64,000 nt of DNA, taken from GCA-2746605 sp963704835 (GTDB lineage: Bacteria > Bacteroidota > Ignavibacteria > Ignavibacteriales > Melioribacteraceae). Under the pieces are notes generated by a model. The model was not told the DNA's origin and made no database searches. It was given only the letters and a program-made list of their open reading frames with translations. Position 1 is the first letter of the stretch; each line of letters opens with the position of its first letter. Positions 37,118 to 46,318 of the stretch are shown in pieces. Position numbers and translations under genes: made by a program. The stretch is from the NCBI GenBank assembly GCA_963704835.1, contig CAVPHW010000004.1, positions 106,953 through 170,952 on the forward strand. Direction: 5' to 3'.

Positions 37118-38158
37118 TTAGATTAGGTTTTTTCTCTCTAACTCCAGCAACCACTTTTTGCGCCATAATCCACCGCCATAACCTGTAAGATTTCCATCAG
37201 AGCCAATTACACGGTGGCAAGGAATAATAATAGATATTTTATTCATACCGTTGGCATTGGCAACAGCCCGGACAGCGTTTGGTTTATTTAAAGCATTTGC
37301 TTGTTCCTGATAGGATCTTGTTTTTCCATATGTAATATTTTGTAACTCCCTCCAAACCGATTCTTGAAACTCAGTCCCCGGACTAAATATTGGAATTGTG
37401 AATTGTTTTAATTTTCCATCAAAATATTCAGTAAGCTCTTTATTAAGTAGATTAAAATGTTTATTTGCACCTTGAATTATTGTACCATTTAATCTTTTTG
37501 CAAGTGATTTAAATTGAGTCTCTAACATTTTTCTATCACTAAATTCCAATAAACATATTCCTTTTTCAATCGCACAAGCAAACATAGTTCCAAGTGGAGT
37601 CTCTATTCTTGTTAAATCAATAACATTTTGTTTTTGGCTTTTAATGGGGGAAACTCCGAAGATAGATTTGAAAGCGTCATTAAAACCGCTCAATGAATTA
37701 TAGCCACTATCATAAGCTGTTGATGTTACAGTTTTTCCGCTCTGAATATTTTTAAATGCATTATTAATTCTAAACATTCTTTGATATGCGTGGAAAGTAA
37801 TCCCGTGATTTTTTAAGAACCATCTTCTCATTTTACTTGGTTCAATCCCGCGTTTACGTAAATCCCAATCTTTAAATTTAAGTGATGGATTATTATTCAA
37901 ATCATTCAGAATGTCTTTTATATATTCTGGAGTTTCATTTAAATTCTCTAATGGATTGCAAACCTTGCAAGGTCTATATCCGGATAATATTGCTTCTTTT
38001 GTTGACTGATAAAAAGTAACATTTTCTCTTTTGGGTTTTCTGGCACTGCAAGTTGGTCTGCAAAAAATGCCTGTGGTTTTTACGGCAGCAATAAATATTC
38101 CTTCAAAAGATGAATCTTTATCTACTAAGGCCTTGTACATTATGTCTTCAGTTAACAT
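37118..38158 (-). CDS. ada: Ada: DNA alkylation repair protein and transcriptional activator
   Basis: A 346-residue three-domain Ada. The N-terminal zinc domain has GIFCRPTC (Cys33, Cys37) and GYRPCKVC; Cys33 is the expected methylphosphotriester acceptor. An AraC-type helix-turn-helix domain lies at about 90-180 (RKRGIEPSKMRRWFLKNHG, SGYNSLSGFNDAFKSIFG). The C-terminal O6-alkylguanine transferase has the acceptor in IPCHRVIGSDGNLTGYGGG. It repairs O6-methylguanine and, once methylated at the N-terminal Cys, activates repair genes. It converges on the FAD oxidoreductase with 12 bases between stops. Confidence 0.95.
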   Translation of the reverse strand: MLTEDIMYKALVDKDSSFEGIFIAAVKTTGIFCRPTCSARKPKRENVTFYQSTKEAILSGYRPCKVCNPLENLNETPEYIKDILNDLNNNPSLKFKDWDLRKRGIEPSKMRRWFLKNHGITFHAYQRMFRINNAFKNIQSGKTVTSTAYDSGYNSLSGFNDAFKSIFGVSPIKSQKQNVIDLTRIETPLGTMFACAIEKGICLLEFSDRKMLETQFKSLAKRLNGTIIQGANKHFNLLNKELTEYFDGKLKQFTIPIFSPGTEFQESVWRELQNITYGKTRSYQEQANALNKPNAVRAVANANGMNKISIIIPCHRVIGSDGNLTGYGGGLWRKKWLLELERKNLI

Positions 38159-38346
38159 TAAATCCCGTTATTGTTTTATAATTCAATAAATACAACAGTA
38201 ATGTAAGTATATGACGAATTTGCTTACAACCGAAAAGTTAACATATATATTTATAAAGAGAAGCCTATTTTGGATTCTTATCTAACTTATTTTATCAGTA
38301 TTTTACCATCCCAAATACATTTTTATTAAACAAATTATTAGAATAA

Positions 38347-40629
38347 TTGAAAGTCTGTATTGCTGAAAAACCTAGTGTAGCCAAAGAGATAGCTAATATT
38401 CTTGGAGCTAATTCCCGTAAAGATGGTTATTACGAGGGGAATGGTTACCAGGTTACTTGGACCTTTGGACACTTCTGCACACTTAACACTCCCGATGATT
38501 ATCAGCAAAGCTGGAAAAAGTGGTCACTTCATAATCTTCCAATGCTTCCTGCAAAATTTGATACAAAGATCATAAATGATAAAGGTGTTAAAAAACAGTT
38601 TAATATTATCAAAAGCCTTTTCAACAAAGCTGAACTTGTTATCAATTGCGGTGATGCCGGGCAGGAAGGAGAATTAATTCAGAGATGGGTTATGAAGCAG
38701 GCTGGATATAGTGGGGAAATTAAACGATTGTGGATTTCTTCTTTAACCGAAGAGGCGATTAAAGAGGGATTTACAAAACTTGATGATTCTGATAAATATA
38801 ATAACCTCTATTATGCTGGAAGTTCAAGAGCTATTGGTGACTGGCTCCTTGGCATGAATGCGACTCGACTCTACACTCTCAAGTACGGTGGATATAAACA
38901 AGTTCTTTCGGTTGGCCGAGTGCAAACCCCAACATTGGCAATGTTAGTCAAGAGATTCAAAGAGATTGATAGTTTCAAATCAACTCCTTATTGGGAATTA
39001 CAAACACTTTATAGGGATACTAATTTTAATTGTGAGGAAGGTCGTTTTGAAAAAAAAGAAGACGGCGAGAAATTACTTGAGCAGATAAAAGGCAAACCAA
39101 TAACTATTCTTTCCGTAACTAAGAAAAAGGGGAAAGAACAGCCACCGAGATTATTTGATCTAACTGGACTGCAAGTACATTGTAACAAAAAGTTTGGTTA
39201 TACAGCTGATAAAACTCTAAAGACAATTCAAAAACTTTATGATGCAAAACTTGTTACATATCCTAGAGTTGATACAACTTTTTTGCCGGAAGATATGCAT
39301 TCTAAAATACCGGAAACAATAAAGAAACTGCAAGGATATGAAGAATTTACAAAACCACTTTTAGATAAAAAAATAATAAAAACTAAAAAAGTGTTTGATG
39401 ATAAAAAGATAACAGATCATCATGCAATTATTCCCACCGGTGTTGTTCCTAAAAATTTATCTAAAGATGAATTCAACGTATATGATGCTATTACCAGACA
39501 ATTTTTAGCCGCATTTTATCCGGAATGCCAAGTTGCAAATACTCATGTTGAAGCAGAAGTAGATGGAGTAAAATTTAAAGCTAGAGGAAAGGAAGTATTG
39601 GAAGAAGGTTGGAGAGTTTTATTCCCAAAAACCAAAACAGCCAAAGATGATAATGAAGATTCGGATGATAAAGAGGCGGAAGCAAATTTATTACCAACAT
39701 TTAAGAAAGGTGAATCGGGTAATCACGAACCATCATTTTTGGAGAAGCAAACTAAAGCACCAAATAATTATACTGAAGCTTCATTACTTAGAGCAATGGA
39801 AACAGCAGGTAAAGATATTGACGATGATGAATTACGTGATTTGATGAAGGCCAATGGTATTGGGAGACCATCAACAAGAGCGGCAATAATTGAAACCCTA
39901 CATAAAAGAAACTATATAAAAAGAAATAAAAAGCAGATTTTAGCTACTGAAACTGGAATTCAACTTATTGATACAATTGAAAATGAATTACTAAAATCAA
40001 CAGAACTTACCGGGCAATGGGAAAAAAAGTTACGTGAAATTGAGGAGGGAAAATATAGTGCGGGTAAATTCATTAATGAGATGAAAGTTATGGTTGAGCA
40101 GTTAGTTAATGAAGTTAAATCTGCTAAAGTCAGACCCAAAATATCTGCAATCAGAAAAAAGAAAAATGATAAACTAAGTGAAGAAAGCTCAACGAATGAA
40201 ATAGCAAATTTCACTTGCCCCAAATGTAAGGAAGGGAAATTGCTAAAAGGTCAAAAAGCTTTTGGGTGTAGTCGTTGGAAAGAAAATTGTAAATTCCGCT
40301 TACCCTTTGAGTTTATGGATAAAAAAATAACAGAAAATCAGTTATATGCATTATTAACAAATGGTTCTACAGGTCTTTTGAAAGGTTTTAAACAAGGTGA
40401 TAAAAAAAATAATGGAATTCTTTCATTTGATAAAAATTTTGAACTCAAGTTTATTGAAAAAGTAGAAGATACTAAAAAGAAAAAAACTGATGGAGTGATA
40501 TGTCCAAAATGCAAAAAGGGGAAAATCATAAAAGGAAAATCTGCTTTTGGATGCAGTGAATGGAAAAGCGGATGCAGTTTTAGAACAGCATTTGATTCAC
40601 CACTTGGATTGAAATTAATTAAAGATTAG
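38347..40629 (+). CDS. topB: DNA topoisomerase III (type IA); TTG start
   Basis: A 760-residue type IA topoisomerase of the TopB group. The Toprim domain starts at once (KVCIAEKPSVAKEIA, then INCGDAGQEGELIQRW). The active-site Tyr is in LVTYPRVDTTFLPEDM, with GIGRPSTRAAIIETL in the last core domain. The C-terminus carries two repeated cysteine modules (FTCPKCKEGKLLKGQKAFGC and ICPKCKKGKIIKGKSAFGC). TTG at 38347 encodes the first residue of the Toprim strand, and no ATG is available upstream; no clear Shine-Dalgarno precedes it. A palindromic repeat follows 55 bases after the stop. Confidence 0.96.
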   Translation: MKVCIAEKPSVAKEIANILGANSRKDGYYEGNGYQVTWTFGHFCTLNTPDDYQQSWKKWSLHNLPMLPAKFDTKIINDKGVKKQFNIIKSLFNKAELVINCGDAGQEGELIQRWVMKQAGYSGEIKRLWISSLTEEAIKEGFTKLDDSDKYNNLYYAGSSRAIGDWLLGMNATRLYTLKYGGYKQVLSVGRVQTPTLAMLVKRFKEIDSFKSTPYWELQTLYRDTNFNCEEGRFEKKEDGEKLLEQIKGKPITILSVTKKKGKEQPPRLFDLTGLQVHCNKKFGYTADKTLKTIQKLYDAKLVTYPRVDTTFLPEDMHSKIPETIKKLQGYEEFTKPLLDKKIIKTKKVFDDKKITDHHAIIPTGVVPKNLSKDEFNVYDAITRQFLAAFYPECQVANTHVEAEVDGVKFKARGKEVLEEGWRVLFPKTKTAKDDNEDSDDKEAEANLLPTFKKGESGNHEPSFLEKQTKAPNNYTEASLLRAMETAGKDIDDDELRDLMKANGIGRPSTRAAIIETLHKRNYIKRNKKQILATETGIQLIDTIENELLKSTELTGQWEKKLREIEEGKYSAGKFINEMKVMVEQLVNEVKSAKVRPKISAIRKKKNDKLSEESSTNEIANFTCPKCKEGKLLKGQKAFGCSRWKENCKFRLPFEFMDKKITENQLYALLTNGSTGLLKGFKQGDKKNNGILSFDKNFELKFIEKVEDTKKKKTDGVICPKCKKGKIIKGKSAFGCSEWKSGCSFRTAFDSPLGLKLIKD

Positions 40630-40683
40630 TTTCCTCAACCTTAATTTGGAAAATTAAAATAATTAACTCACTTTCCGAAAAAA

Positions 40684-40774
40684 TGTCATTCTGAATGAAA
40701 TGAAGAATCTCAAAACTTGTGCAGTTTTCAAAATTGAGATATTTCTCTCGAAAACATTCGAGATAAATATGACA
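40684..40774. repeat. Palindromic repeat element, copy 2 (diverged)
   Basis: A 91-base imperfect palindrome with ends TGTCAT (40684-40689) and ATGACA (40769-40774) and inner inverted repeats: ATCTCAA (40707-40713) with TTGAGAT (40734-40740), and CTCGAA (40747-40752) with TTCGAG (40757-40762). It shares the end sequence and the inner GAATCT of the copy at 32889 but has drifted towards AT. It lies between topB and a creatininase-family gene. Confidence 0.65.
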
Positions 40775-40806
40775 AAACTTAAATGTTCACGTAAGGTGAG
40801 CTATTA

Positions 40807-41568
40807 CTATTCATAAAGATTATCTAAATCAGCTTTACAAATATCATAAAACAAATCTGCCATTTTTTGCGAAACAGCATTAAAGAATATTTCACCTTTT
40901 TCTTTTGTTGCAAGCAGTGGATTTCCAATTCCAGTGTCTTCACTAATTTTTGACCATTTCCGTTCTGTCCAAGCCCAGCCTTCTGAAAATGCTTTTATTT
41001 TATTTTTTTTCTCAGTTCCTTTACCCCATTTATCAATTGGCAAAACCAAATACGGTTTAAAATATAGCATTAAGCTTGTTTCCATTTCATCAGCATGATC
41101 GCCTTGATTTTCAAAATAAAGACTTTTGTCAAGTGCTTGAAACCAATTAGTTGTACAAATAAACATTTTTGGAAATTTCAATCCTAATTCCCTGATAATT
41201 GGTTTAAAATCATTTCCGCCATGACTATTAAAGATTAATAGTTTGTAAATTCCTTGCCGATTTAGAACTTCAATCACATCTTTCAGAATTGCAAACTGAG
41301 TACTTGGATTCAAGTTTATGTCAAGCAGAATGTCTGATTGTCCTGTGTTTACTCCGAATGGGATGGTAGGAAGTACAATAACTTTGGCTCCTTTTTCTGT
41401 AGCAAGTTTAGCGGATTCTGCAGCAAGAAAATCAGATTCAATAATATCTGTTCCATATGGGAGATGATAATTATGAGCTTCTGTTGCTCCCCAAGGTAAT
41501 ACCGCTAATTCAAATTTTGCAGTTTTAATATTTTCCCAATTTGATTCAGCCAGAATGTACGATCTCAT
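40807..41568 (-). CDS. Creatininase-family protein
   Basis: A 253-residue member of the creatininase/creatinine amidohydrolase superfamily. It shows the metal-binding pattern: LPWGATEAHNYHLPYGTDII (Glu, His, Asp ligands), LLIFNSHGGNDFKPIIRELG and the acidic GDHADEMETSLML. Family members open cyclic amides (creatininase) or formamides (FAPy deformylase type, MftE peptidase); the sequence does not say which. Its ATG shares one base with the stop of the SGNH gene upstream (TAATG), so the two are translated together. Confidence 0.88.
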   Translation of the reverse strand: MRSYILAESNWENIKTAKFELAVLPWGATEAHNYHLPYGTDIIESDFLAAESAKLATEKGAKVIVLPTIPFGVNTGQSDILLDINLNPSTQFAILKDVIEVLNRQGIYKLLIFNSHGGNDFKPIIRELGLKFPKMFICTTNWFQALDKSLYFENQGDHADEMETSLMLYFKPYLVLPIDKWGKGTEKKNKIKAFSEGWAWTERKWSKISEDTGIGNPLLATKEKGEIFFNAVSQKMADLFYDICKADLDNLYE

Positions 41569-42260
41569 TATTTCTCCTCAAGAACTTTAGCAATAGCTCG
41601 TTCAACAAGCGGACACATAACCTCATAACCTGCTTTATTTGGGTGAACACCATCGTAAGTAAATTCATTCTTTAGTCCCTTTCTCGAATCAACCATGGCA
41701 GAAAAATAATCTAAATAATAAATTCCTTTTTCTTTGGAATAGTTTTTTATCATCTCATTCAGTTTAATAATCTTGTGTGCTGGATCAAGTCCAGGTTTCC
41801 AGGAATAATCATAAGCTGGCAAAATTGAGGAAAGGATAACTTTTACATTATTTGATCTTGCGAGTTCTGCCATAGATTTTATGTTGTCCATTATCATTTC
41901 GAGTGATATTGGTCCAGTATTTTCAGCAATATCATTCGTGCCAGCTAAAATAACAACAACTTTGGGATTAAGGTTTAGTACATCTTGTCTGAATCTGAGT
42001 AACATCTGCGGAGTTGTCTGTCCACTAATACCACGATTTATATATGATTTGTCTGAGAAAAATTCAGGAGAAAACTTGCTCCAACCTTCCGTAATTGAAT
42101 TTCCCATGAAAACAATCTTTGTCTCGTTTGAATCTGGCAAACCAATCATTTTGTTAGCAGCTTTGTAACGGTTCAAGTCCGCCCAATCTTGTGCATCTGT
42201 GTATTCTATCATAAAAGTTGATATCAGTATTATTTGAAAAAGAATATTTAATATTTTCAT
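41568..42260 (-). CDS. SGNH/GDSL-family hydrolase, secreted
   Basis: A 230-residue esterase-like protein with a signal peptide (residues 1-24, to about YTDAQ). The four SGNH blocks are visible: FMGNSITEGW with the nucleophile Ser, RGISGQTTPQMLLRF with Gly, VILAGTNDIAENTG with Asn, and the C-terminal DGVHPNKAGYEVM with Asp and His. It resembles the platelet-activating-factor acetylhydrolase-like group, which deacylates sugars or lipids. The creatininase gene is coupled to it through a one-base overlap. Confidence 0.9.
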   Translation of the reverse strand: MKILNILFQIILISTFMIEYTDAQDWADLNRYKAANKMIGLPDSNETKIVFMGNSITEGWSKFSPEFFSDKSYINRGISGQTTPQMLLRFRQDVLNLNPKVVVILAGTNDIAENTGPISLEMIMDNIKSMAELARSNNVKVILSSILPAYDYSWKPGLDPAHKIIKLNEMIKNYSKEKGIYYLDYFSAMVDSRKGLKNEFTYDGVHPNKAGYEVMCPLVERAIAKVLEEK

Positions 42261-42327
42261 GTATAAACTCTGCTAAAAGAAATAAGATATTTAAATATGC
42301 TCACAAAATTAATCATTGAATTAATAT

Positions 42328-42990
42328 TTATTCAACAAGTGCTCGTTTATCAATTCCCAACAAATCATATGGTTTATTACTAAAACTTTCATTAAACAAT
42401 GAGACAAGGAGGAATATATAAACGATAAATCCTAACACAATGAGCAATTGGACTATGGAAGTTTTCTGTATGTCATGTTTGGATTTTATATCACAGATTT
42501 CGCCTGGACAGTGCTGTGCTTTTTCTTTGTAATACCATGAATAGAATTTACAACCTAAACAAATACCAAAAGCTGCTTCAAAAAATAGGAAGATAAGACA
42601 AATAAAACAGATAAGTCCAGTTATAGGACTATACGAATTTACTAGTACTTGAAGAACGAACATAATAGTTGCTAAAATAATCCCAATAATCCAAGCGAAC
42701 TTTTTTTGTTGCGCACCCACAAATTCTGGTGTTTGATTTCTAACAATCAACCTTCCAATGATTAAAGAAGGAGAGAATTTAGGATTAATCAAAACCCGTA
42801 TTAAAATATCCACGAGGAATATAACTATAAAATACTTTAACAATAAAAAATCAGCTTCAGCAGCGGCTCGTGATATGGAAATAAAAGCAAATAGAAATAA
42901 AATTCCTGCAGCAGCTCTGATTTCTCTTTCATTTAAAACTGGAATATTATATCCATCTACTTTTTCACCAAATTGTATATTGGTTTTCAT
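42328..42990 (-). CDS. DUF4395 integral membrane protein
   Basis: 220 residues with about five hydrophobic helices. VDGYNIPVLNEREIRAAAGI, PKFSPSLIIGRLI, KKFAWIIGIIL and AAFGICLGCKFYSWYY match DUF4395 proteins, including the conserved CxxC in the late helix (CLGC). Two more cysteines follow in HCPGEICDI. Function unknown; the paired cysteines suggest thiol or metal chemistry. AAAGGAC lies before the ATG. It diverges from the molybdenum hydroxylase operon. Confidence 0.8.
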   Translation of the reverse strand: MKTNIQFGEKVDGYNIPVLNEREIRAAAGILFLFAFISISRAAAEADFLLLKYFIVIFLVDILIRVLINPKFSPSLIIGRLIVRNQTPEFVGAQQKKFAWIIGIILATIMFVLQVLVNSYSPITGLICFICLIFLFFEAAFGICLGCKFYSWYYKEKAQHCPGEICDIKSKHDIQKTSIVQLLIVLGFIVYIFLLVSLFNESFSNKPYDLLGIDKRALVE

Positions 42991-43362
42991 TGGTGTCCTT
43001 TAAAAAATTTTTCTTAAATATAGTTCAAATTTATCTTTTGACGATTGTTCAGTTTAATTGTTGCATAAAAATATATAGAAATTATGCAACAGTGTGTAAA
43101 ATTTAATATTTAAATTATCTTAAATAAAATTACACTCTTGATTTGAAAAAGTATATTGCTTAACTTTAATCTAAAAGCATAAATTGAAAAAATTAGATAA
43201 GTATCGGCTACCTGATATTTTCAATAAAAGTATTTTATTTTTAAGCAAAGCTTATAATAGCCTTGTGTTACCATTATAGATTTATTTTAGTTAAGATTTT
43301 CATTGCGAATTTATCTTTACATAGTTTTCATAAATAAAAATTAGTACTTAATCGGAACAAAA
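42991..43362. other. 372-base intergenic region before the molybdenum hydroxylase operon
   Basis: An AT-rich divergent gap that should hold promoters for the DUF4395 gene and the paoA-like gene. I see TATAAT-like boxes (for example in GCTTATAATAG near 43250) but none with a convincing -35. No ORF of known family, tRNA or strong hairpin is visible. Confidence 0.55.
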
Positions 43363-43981
43363 ATGAAAGAAAAAGATAACTCTAAACAATTTTCACGACG
43401 CTCTATTTTTAAAAGGTGTTGGTATTACGACTGCAGGTGCCGCTGTCTTAAAGGGAGAGACTTTAGCAAAGCGATTGGAAACCGCTGGAATTTTACCACC
43501 TGAAAATATTGTTCCTGCCAAAGGAATGGAAATATCATTATCTATAAATGGTCGTTCACATAAGTTGTTCGTTGAACCACGGACAACCTTATCAGAAGCA
43601 TTAAGAGTAAATCTGAATCTCACTGGAACAAAGATCGGTTGCGAGCGAGGAGCTTGTGGCGCTTGCACGGTTATTTTGAACGGTAAACCAATTAATTCTT
43701 GCATGACTCTTGCTTTAGATGCAGTGGGTTTTCCAATTGAAACTATTGAAGGTTTGGCAGATGGTGATAATTTGCACCCTCTACAAAAATCGTTTATTGA
43801 GCATGACGCTTACCAATGCGGTTTTTGTACTTCCGGAATGATTATGAGCAATAAAGCACTTTTAGATAATAATCCTGATCCTTCAGATTTAGAAATTAAA
43901 GAAGCGATTGCCGGAAATTTGTGTAGATGCGGATCACAGCTTCATGTGGTTGAAGCAGTTAAAAAAGTATCAAAAAGTTAA
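43363..43981 (+). CDS. Aldehyde/xanthine oxidase-type [2Fe-2S] subunit with Tat signal (PaoA-like), frame broken once
   Basis: The small iron-sulfur subunit of a molybdenum hydroxylase, about 205 residues when repaired. The frame starts at ATG 43363 with the twin-arginine peptide (KQFSRRS), breaks at the T5 run 43406-43410, and continues as LKGVGITTAGAAVLKG. Removing one base there gives SRRSILKG or SRRSFLKG, a normal Tat motif. The two [2Fe-2S] clusters are shown by GCERGACGACTVILNGKPINSC and by YQCGFCTSGMIMS with GNLCRCGS. As in E. coli PaoA, only this subunit has an export signal, so it probably carries its partners through Tat. Confidence 0.88.
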
Positions 43982-44002
43982 TAATATTTGTCAGGAGTTT
44001 AT

Positions 44003-46318
44003 ATGCCTAAGAACGTGGATTTATACGTTGGCTTAAATGATAATTTGAAAAAAATTACAAGTTCTATCCCAGATGACGAACCAAAACCATGGGATGGGAA
44101 AGATAAGTTAAAGTTTATTGGTAAAAGAATCACCCGTATTGACGGGCACCTCAAAACTACTGGTAAAGCCAAGTATTCATTTGACATTCAATTACCTAAT
44201 ATGTTGTACGCCAGAATATTGAGATCTCCTTATCCTTCTGCATTAGTTAAAAGAATAGATATTTCCAAAGCTGAGAAATATAAAGGTGTTAAAGCTATTG
44301 TTTTGATAAACGATGAGTTACCGATGCAAGTAAGATATGCAGGTCAGGAAATTCTTGGAGTGGCTGCCGAAACAATTAACCAAGCAAATGAAGCAATTAA
44401 ACTTATTGATATTGAATTTGAAGAACTTAATTTTGTTGTAGATCAAGACAAAGCTAGAAAACCTTTCGCCCATATTGTTCACAATTCAGAAATTAAACGA
44501 GTGGCAACTGCTGGTGATGCAGATGAAGAAGTGGAAGAGGATGTTAAGCAAAAAGGAAATATACGAGGACCAATAATAGAAACAAAACCAGGAAACTTAT
44601 CTGAAAAAGATTTTGATAGTTTCTTGTGCAATTGTGAAATTGTCCATACTGCACAATATAAAACACAAGTTCAAACCCACAGTGCTTTAGAAACTCACGG
44701 AGTAGTTGTTCATTGGTTGGATAAAGACAGAATGAAAGTATGGGCATCAACACAAGGCACATTCTCTGTTAGAGAAGAATTGGCAGGATATTTTGAGCTC
44801 CCCGAATCAAATGTTCAGGTAATTACTGAGTTCATGGGTGGTGGTTTTGGCGCTAAGTTTGGTGCGGGTGTATATGGAGTTATGGCGGCAAGACTAGCGC
44901 AAAAAGCTAATTTGCCAGTGTGGTTAATGCTAGATAGAAAGGAAGAGCATTTATGCTCGGGTAACAGACCTAGTTCTGTTCAGAATTATTCCATTGGTGC
45001 TAATAAGGATGGCATCCTAAAGGCTGTCAAACTAATTAATTATGGTACAGCGGGAGTTGGAACAGGTGCAGGTGCTAGTGGACCAGCGAAAAACTTATAT
45101 CGTCCTGAAATGTTTTATTTGTCAGAATCAGATGTATTTATTAACGCTGGACCAGGTGCAGCCTTTAGAGCTCCAGGGCATCCTCAGGGAGTTTTTGGCT
45201 TTGAACAAGCAATAGATGAAACTGCTTATAAAGCTGGGATCGATCCTTTAGAATTTAGGATTTTAAATACTACTTTCGATGAAGTCAGGCAATATCAGTT
45301 AAAAAGAGGTGCTGAGAAAATTGGCTGGGATAAAAGAATTAAAAAAACTAATTCTGATAATAGTCCAATAAAGAGAGGTGTTGGCGTTGCAAATAGCATA
45401 TGGTATTATTTTTATAGTAACGGACATGTTGTTACTATTACTGTTGCAAAGGATGGTTCTGTTCAACTATTAAACGGAGCTCAAGATATTGGTGGAGGAA
45501 TAACCACTGTATTGGCAATGGTTGCCGCTGAAGAATTAGGACTGAATGTAGAGGATATAAATGTGAAATTTGGAGATACAAATTTGGGACAGGGTCCTGC
45601 TTCAGGTGGCAGTGTTACAACAGCATCGCTTACACCAGCAGCAAGAAAGGCAGCGTACTCTGCGAAAATGAAAATGTTTGAGATTGCAGCTCCTCTTTTA
45701 AATACAGAAGTGAATAATCTTTCTCTTGTTGAAGGAGTTATTTTTGTTAGTAATAATCCAGATAAGAAATTAACATGGAAGCAAGTTGCATCGAAAATTC
45801 AAGGGTCTCAATTGACTGCAGTAGGAGAAAGGATAAAAGATAGTAGGACTGAAGGAGTTCATTCTTGGATTTCTGGTGTTCAATTTGCAGATGTATCTGT
45901 TGATGTAGAAACTGGAATTGTTAAAGTAAATAAAATAGTTGCTATTCATGATTGTGGAATTCCAATGGATAGATTAACTTTAGAAAGCCAGATTCATGGT
46001 GGCGTAATTCAAGGAATAAGTTATGCACTTCATGAGGATAGGATTCTTGATCAAAATACTGGAATAATGGTAAACCCTAATCTTGAACATTACAAAATTT
46101 CTGGTTCATTGGATATTCCTGAGATTGATTGTGAGATAGTTGATTTCAATCAAGCACAAAATGCAAGTGGTGCAGTGGGAATTGGAGAACCGGCAACCAT
46201 ACCAACCTCTGCTGCAATTGCCAATGCTATATATCATGCAATTGGAGTTCGTATAAGGGAATTACCAATGACACCCGATAAAATATTGAACGCGCTTTAT
46301 GAAAGAGGTGAATCATGA
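44003..46318 (+). CDS. Molybdopterin-binding subunit of aldehyde/xanthine oxidoreductase (PaoC-like)
   Basis: The catalytic Moco subunit, 771 residues. Start ATG 44003 is chosen over an upstream TTG (43988), because CAGGAG lies 6 bases before the ATG. Family segments: IGKRITRIDGHLKTTGKAKY, GGGFGAKFGAGVYGV around the Moco site, GPGAAFRAPGHPQGVFGFEQ, and the C-terminal GAVGIGEPATIPTSAAIANA with the catalytic Glu. It lacks its own signal and should travel with the Tat-bearing small subunit. Substrate is uncertain: aldehydes fit PaoABC; purines are less likely. Its stop overlaps the FAD-subunit start (ATGA). Confidence 0.92.
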   Translation: MPKNVDLYVGLNDNLKKITSSIPDDEPKPWDGKDKLKFIGKRITRIDGHLKTTGKAKYSFDIQLPNMLYARILRSPYPSALVKRIDISKAEKYKGVKAIVLINDELPMQVRYAGQEILGVAAETINQANEAIKLIDIEFEELNFVVDQDKARKPFAHIVHNSEIKRVATAGDADEEVEEDVKQKGNIRGPIIETKPGNLSEKDFDSFLCNCEIVHTAQYKTQVQTHSALETHGVVVHWLDKDRMKVWASTQGTFSVREELAGYFELPESNVQVITEFMGGGFGAKFGAGVYGVMAARLAQKANLPVWLMLDRKEEHLCSGNRPSSVQNYSIGANKDGILKAVKLINYGTAGVGTGAGASGPAKNLYRPEMFYLSESDVFINAGPGAAFRAPGHPQGVFGFEQAIDETAYKAGIDPLEFRILNTTFDEVRQYQLKRGAEKIGWDKRIKKTNSDNSPIKRGVGVANSIWYYFYSNGHVVTITVAKDGSVQLLNGAQDIGGGITTVLAMVAAEELGLNVEDINVKFGDTNLGQGPASGGSVTTASLTPAARKAAYSAKMKMFEIAAPLLNTEVNNLSLVEGVIFVSNNPDKKLTWKQVASKIQGSQLTAVGERIKDSRTEGVHSWISGVQFADVSVDVETGIVKVNKIVAIHDCGIPMDRLTLESQIHGGVIQGISYALHEDRILDQNTGIMVNPNLEHYKISGSLDIPEIDCEIVDFNQAQNASGAVGIGEPATIPTSAAIANAIYHAIGVRIRELPMTPDKILNALYERGES

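Noticed and set aside
43988..44005. TTG at 43988 as start of the Moco subunit
   Set aside because: CAGGAG is placed properly for the ATG at 44003, and the five extra residues have no family counterpart.
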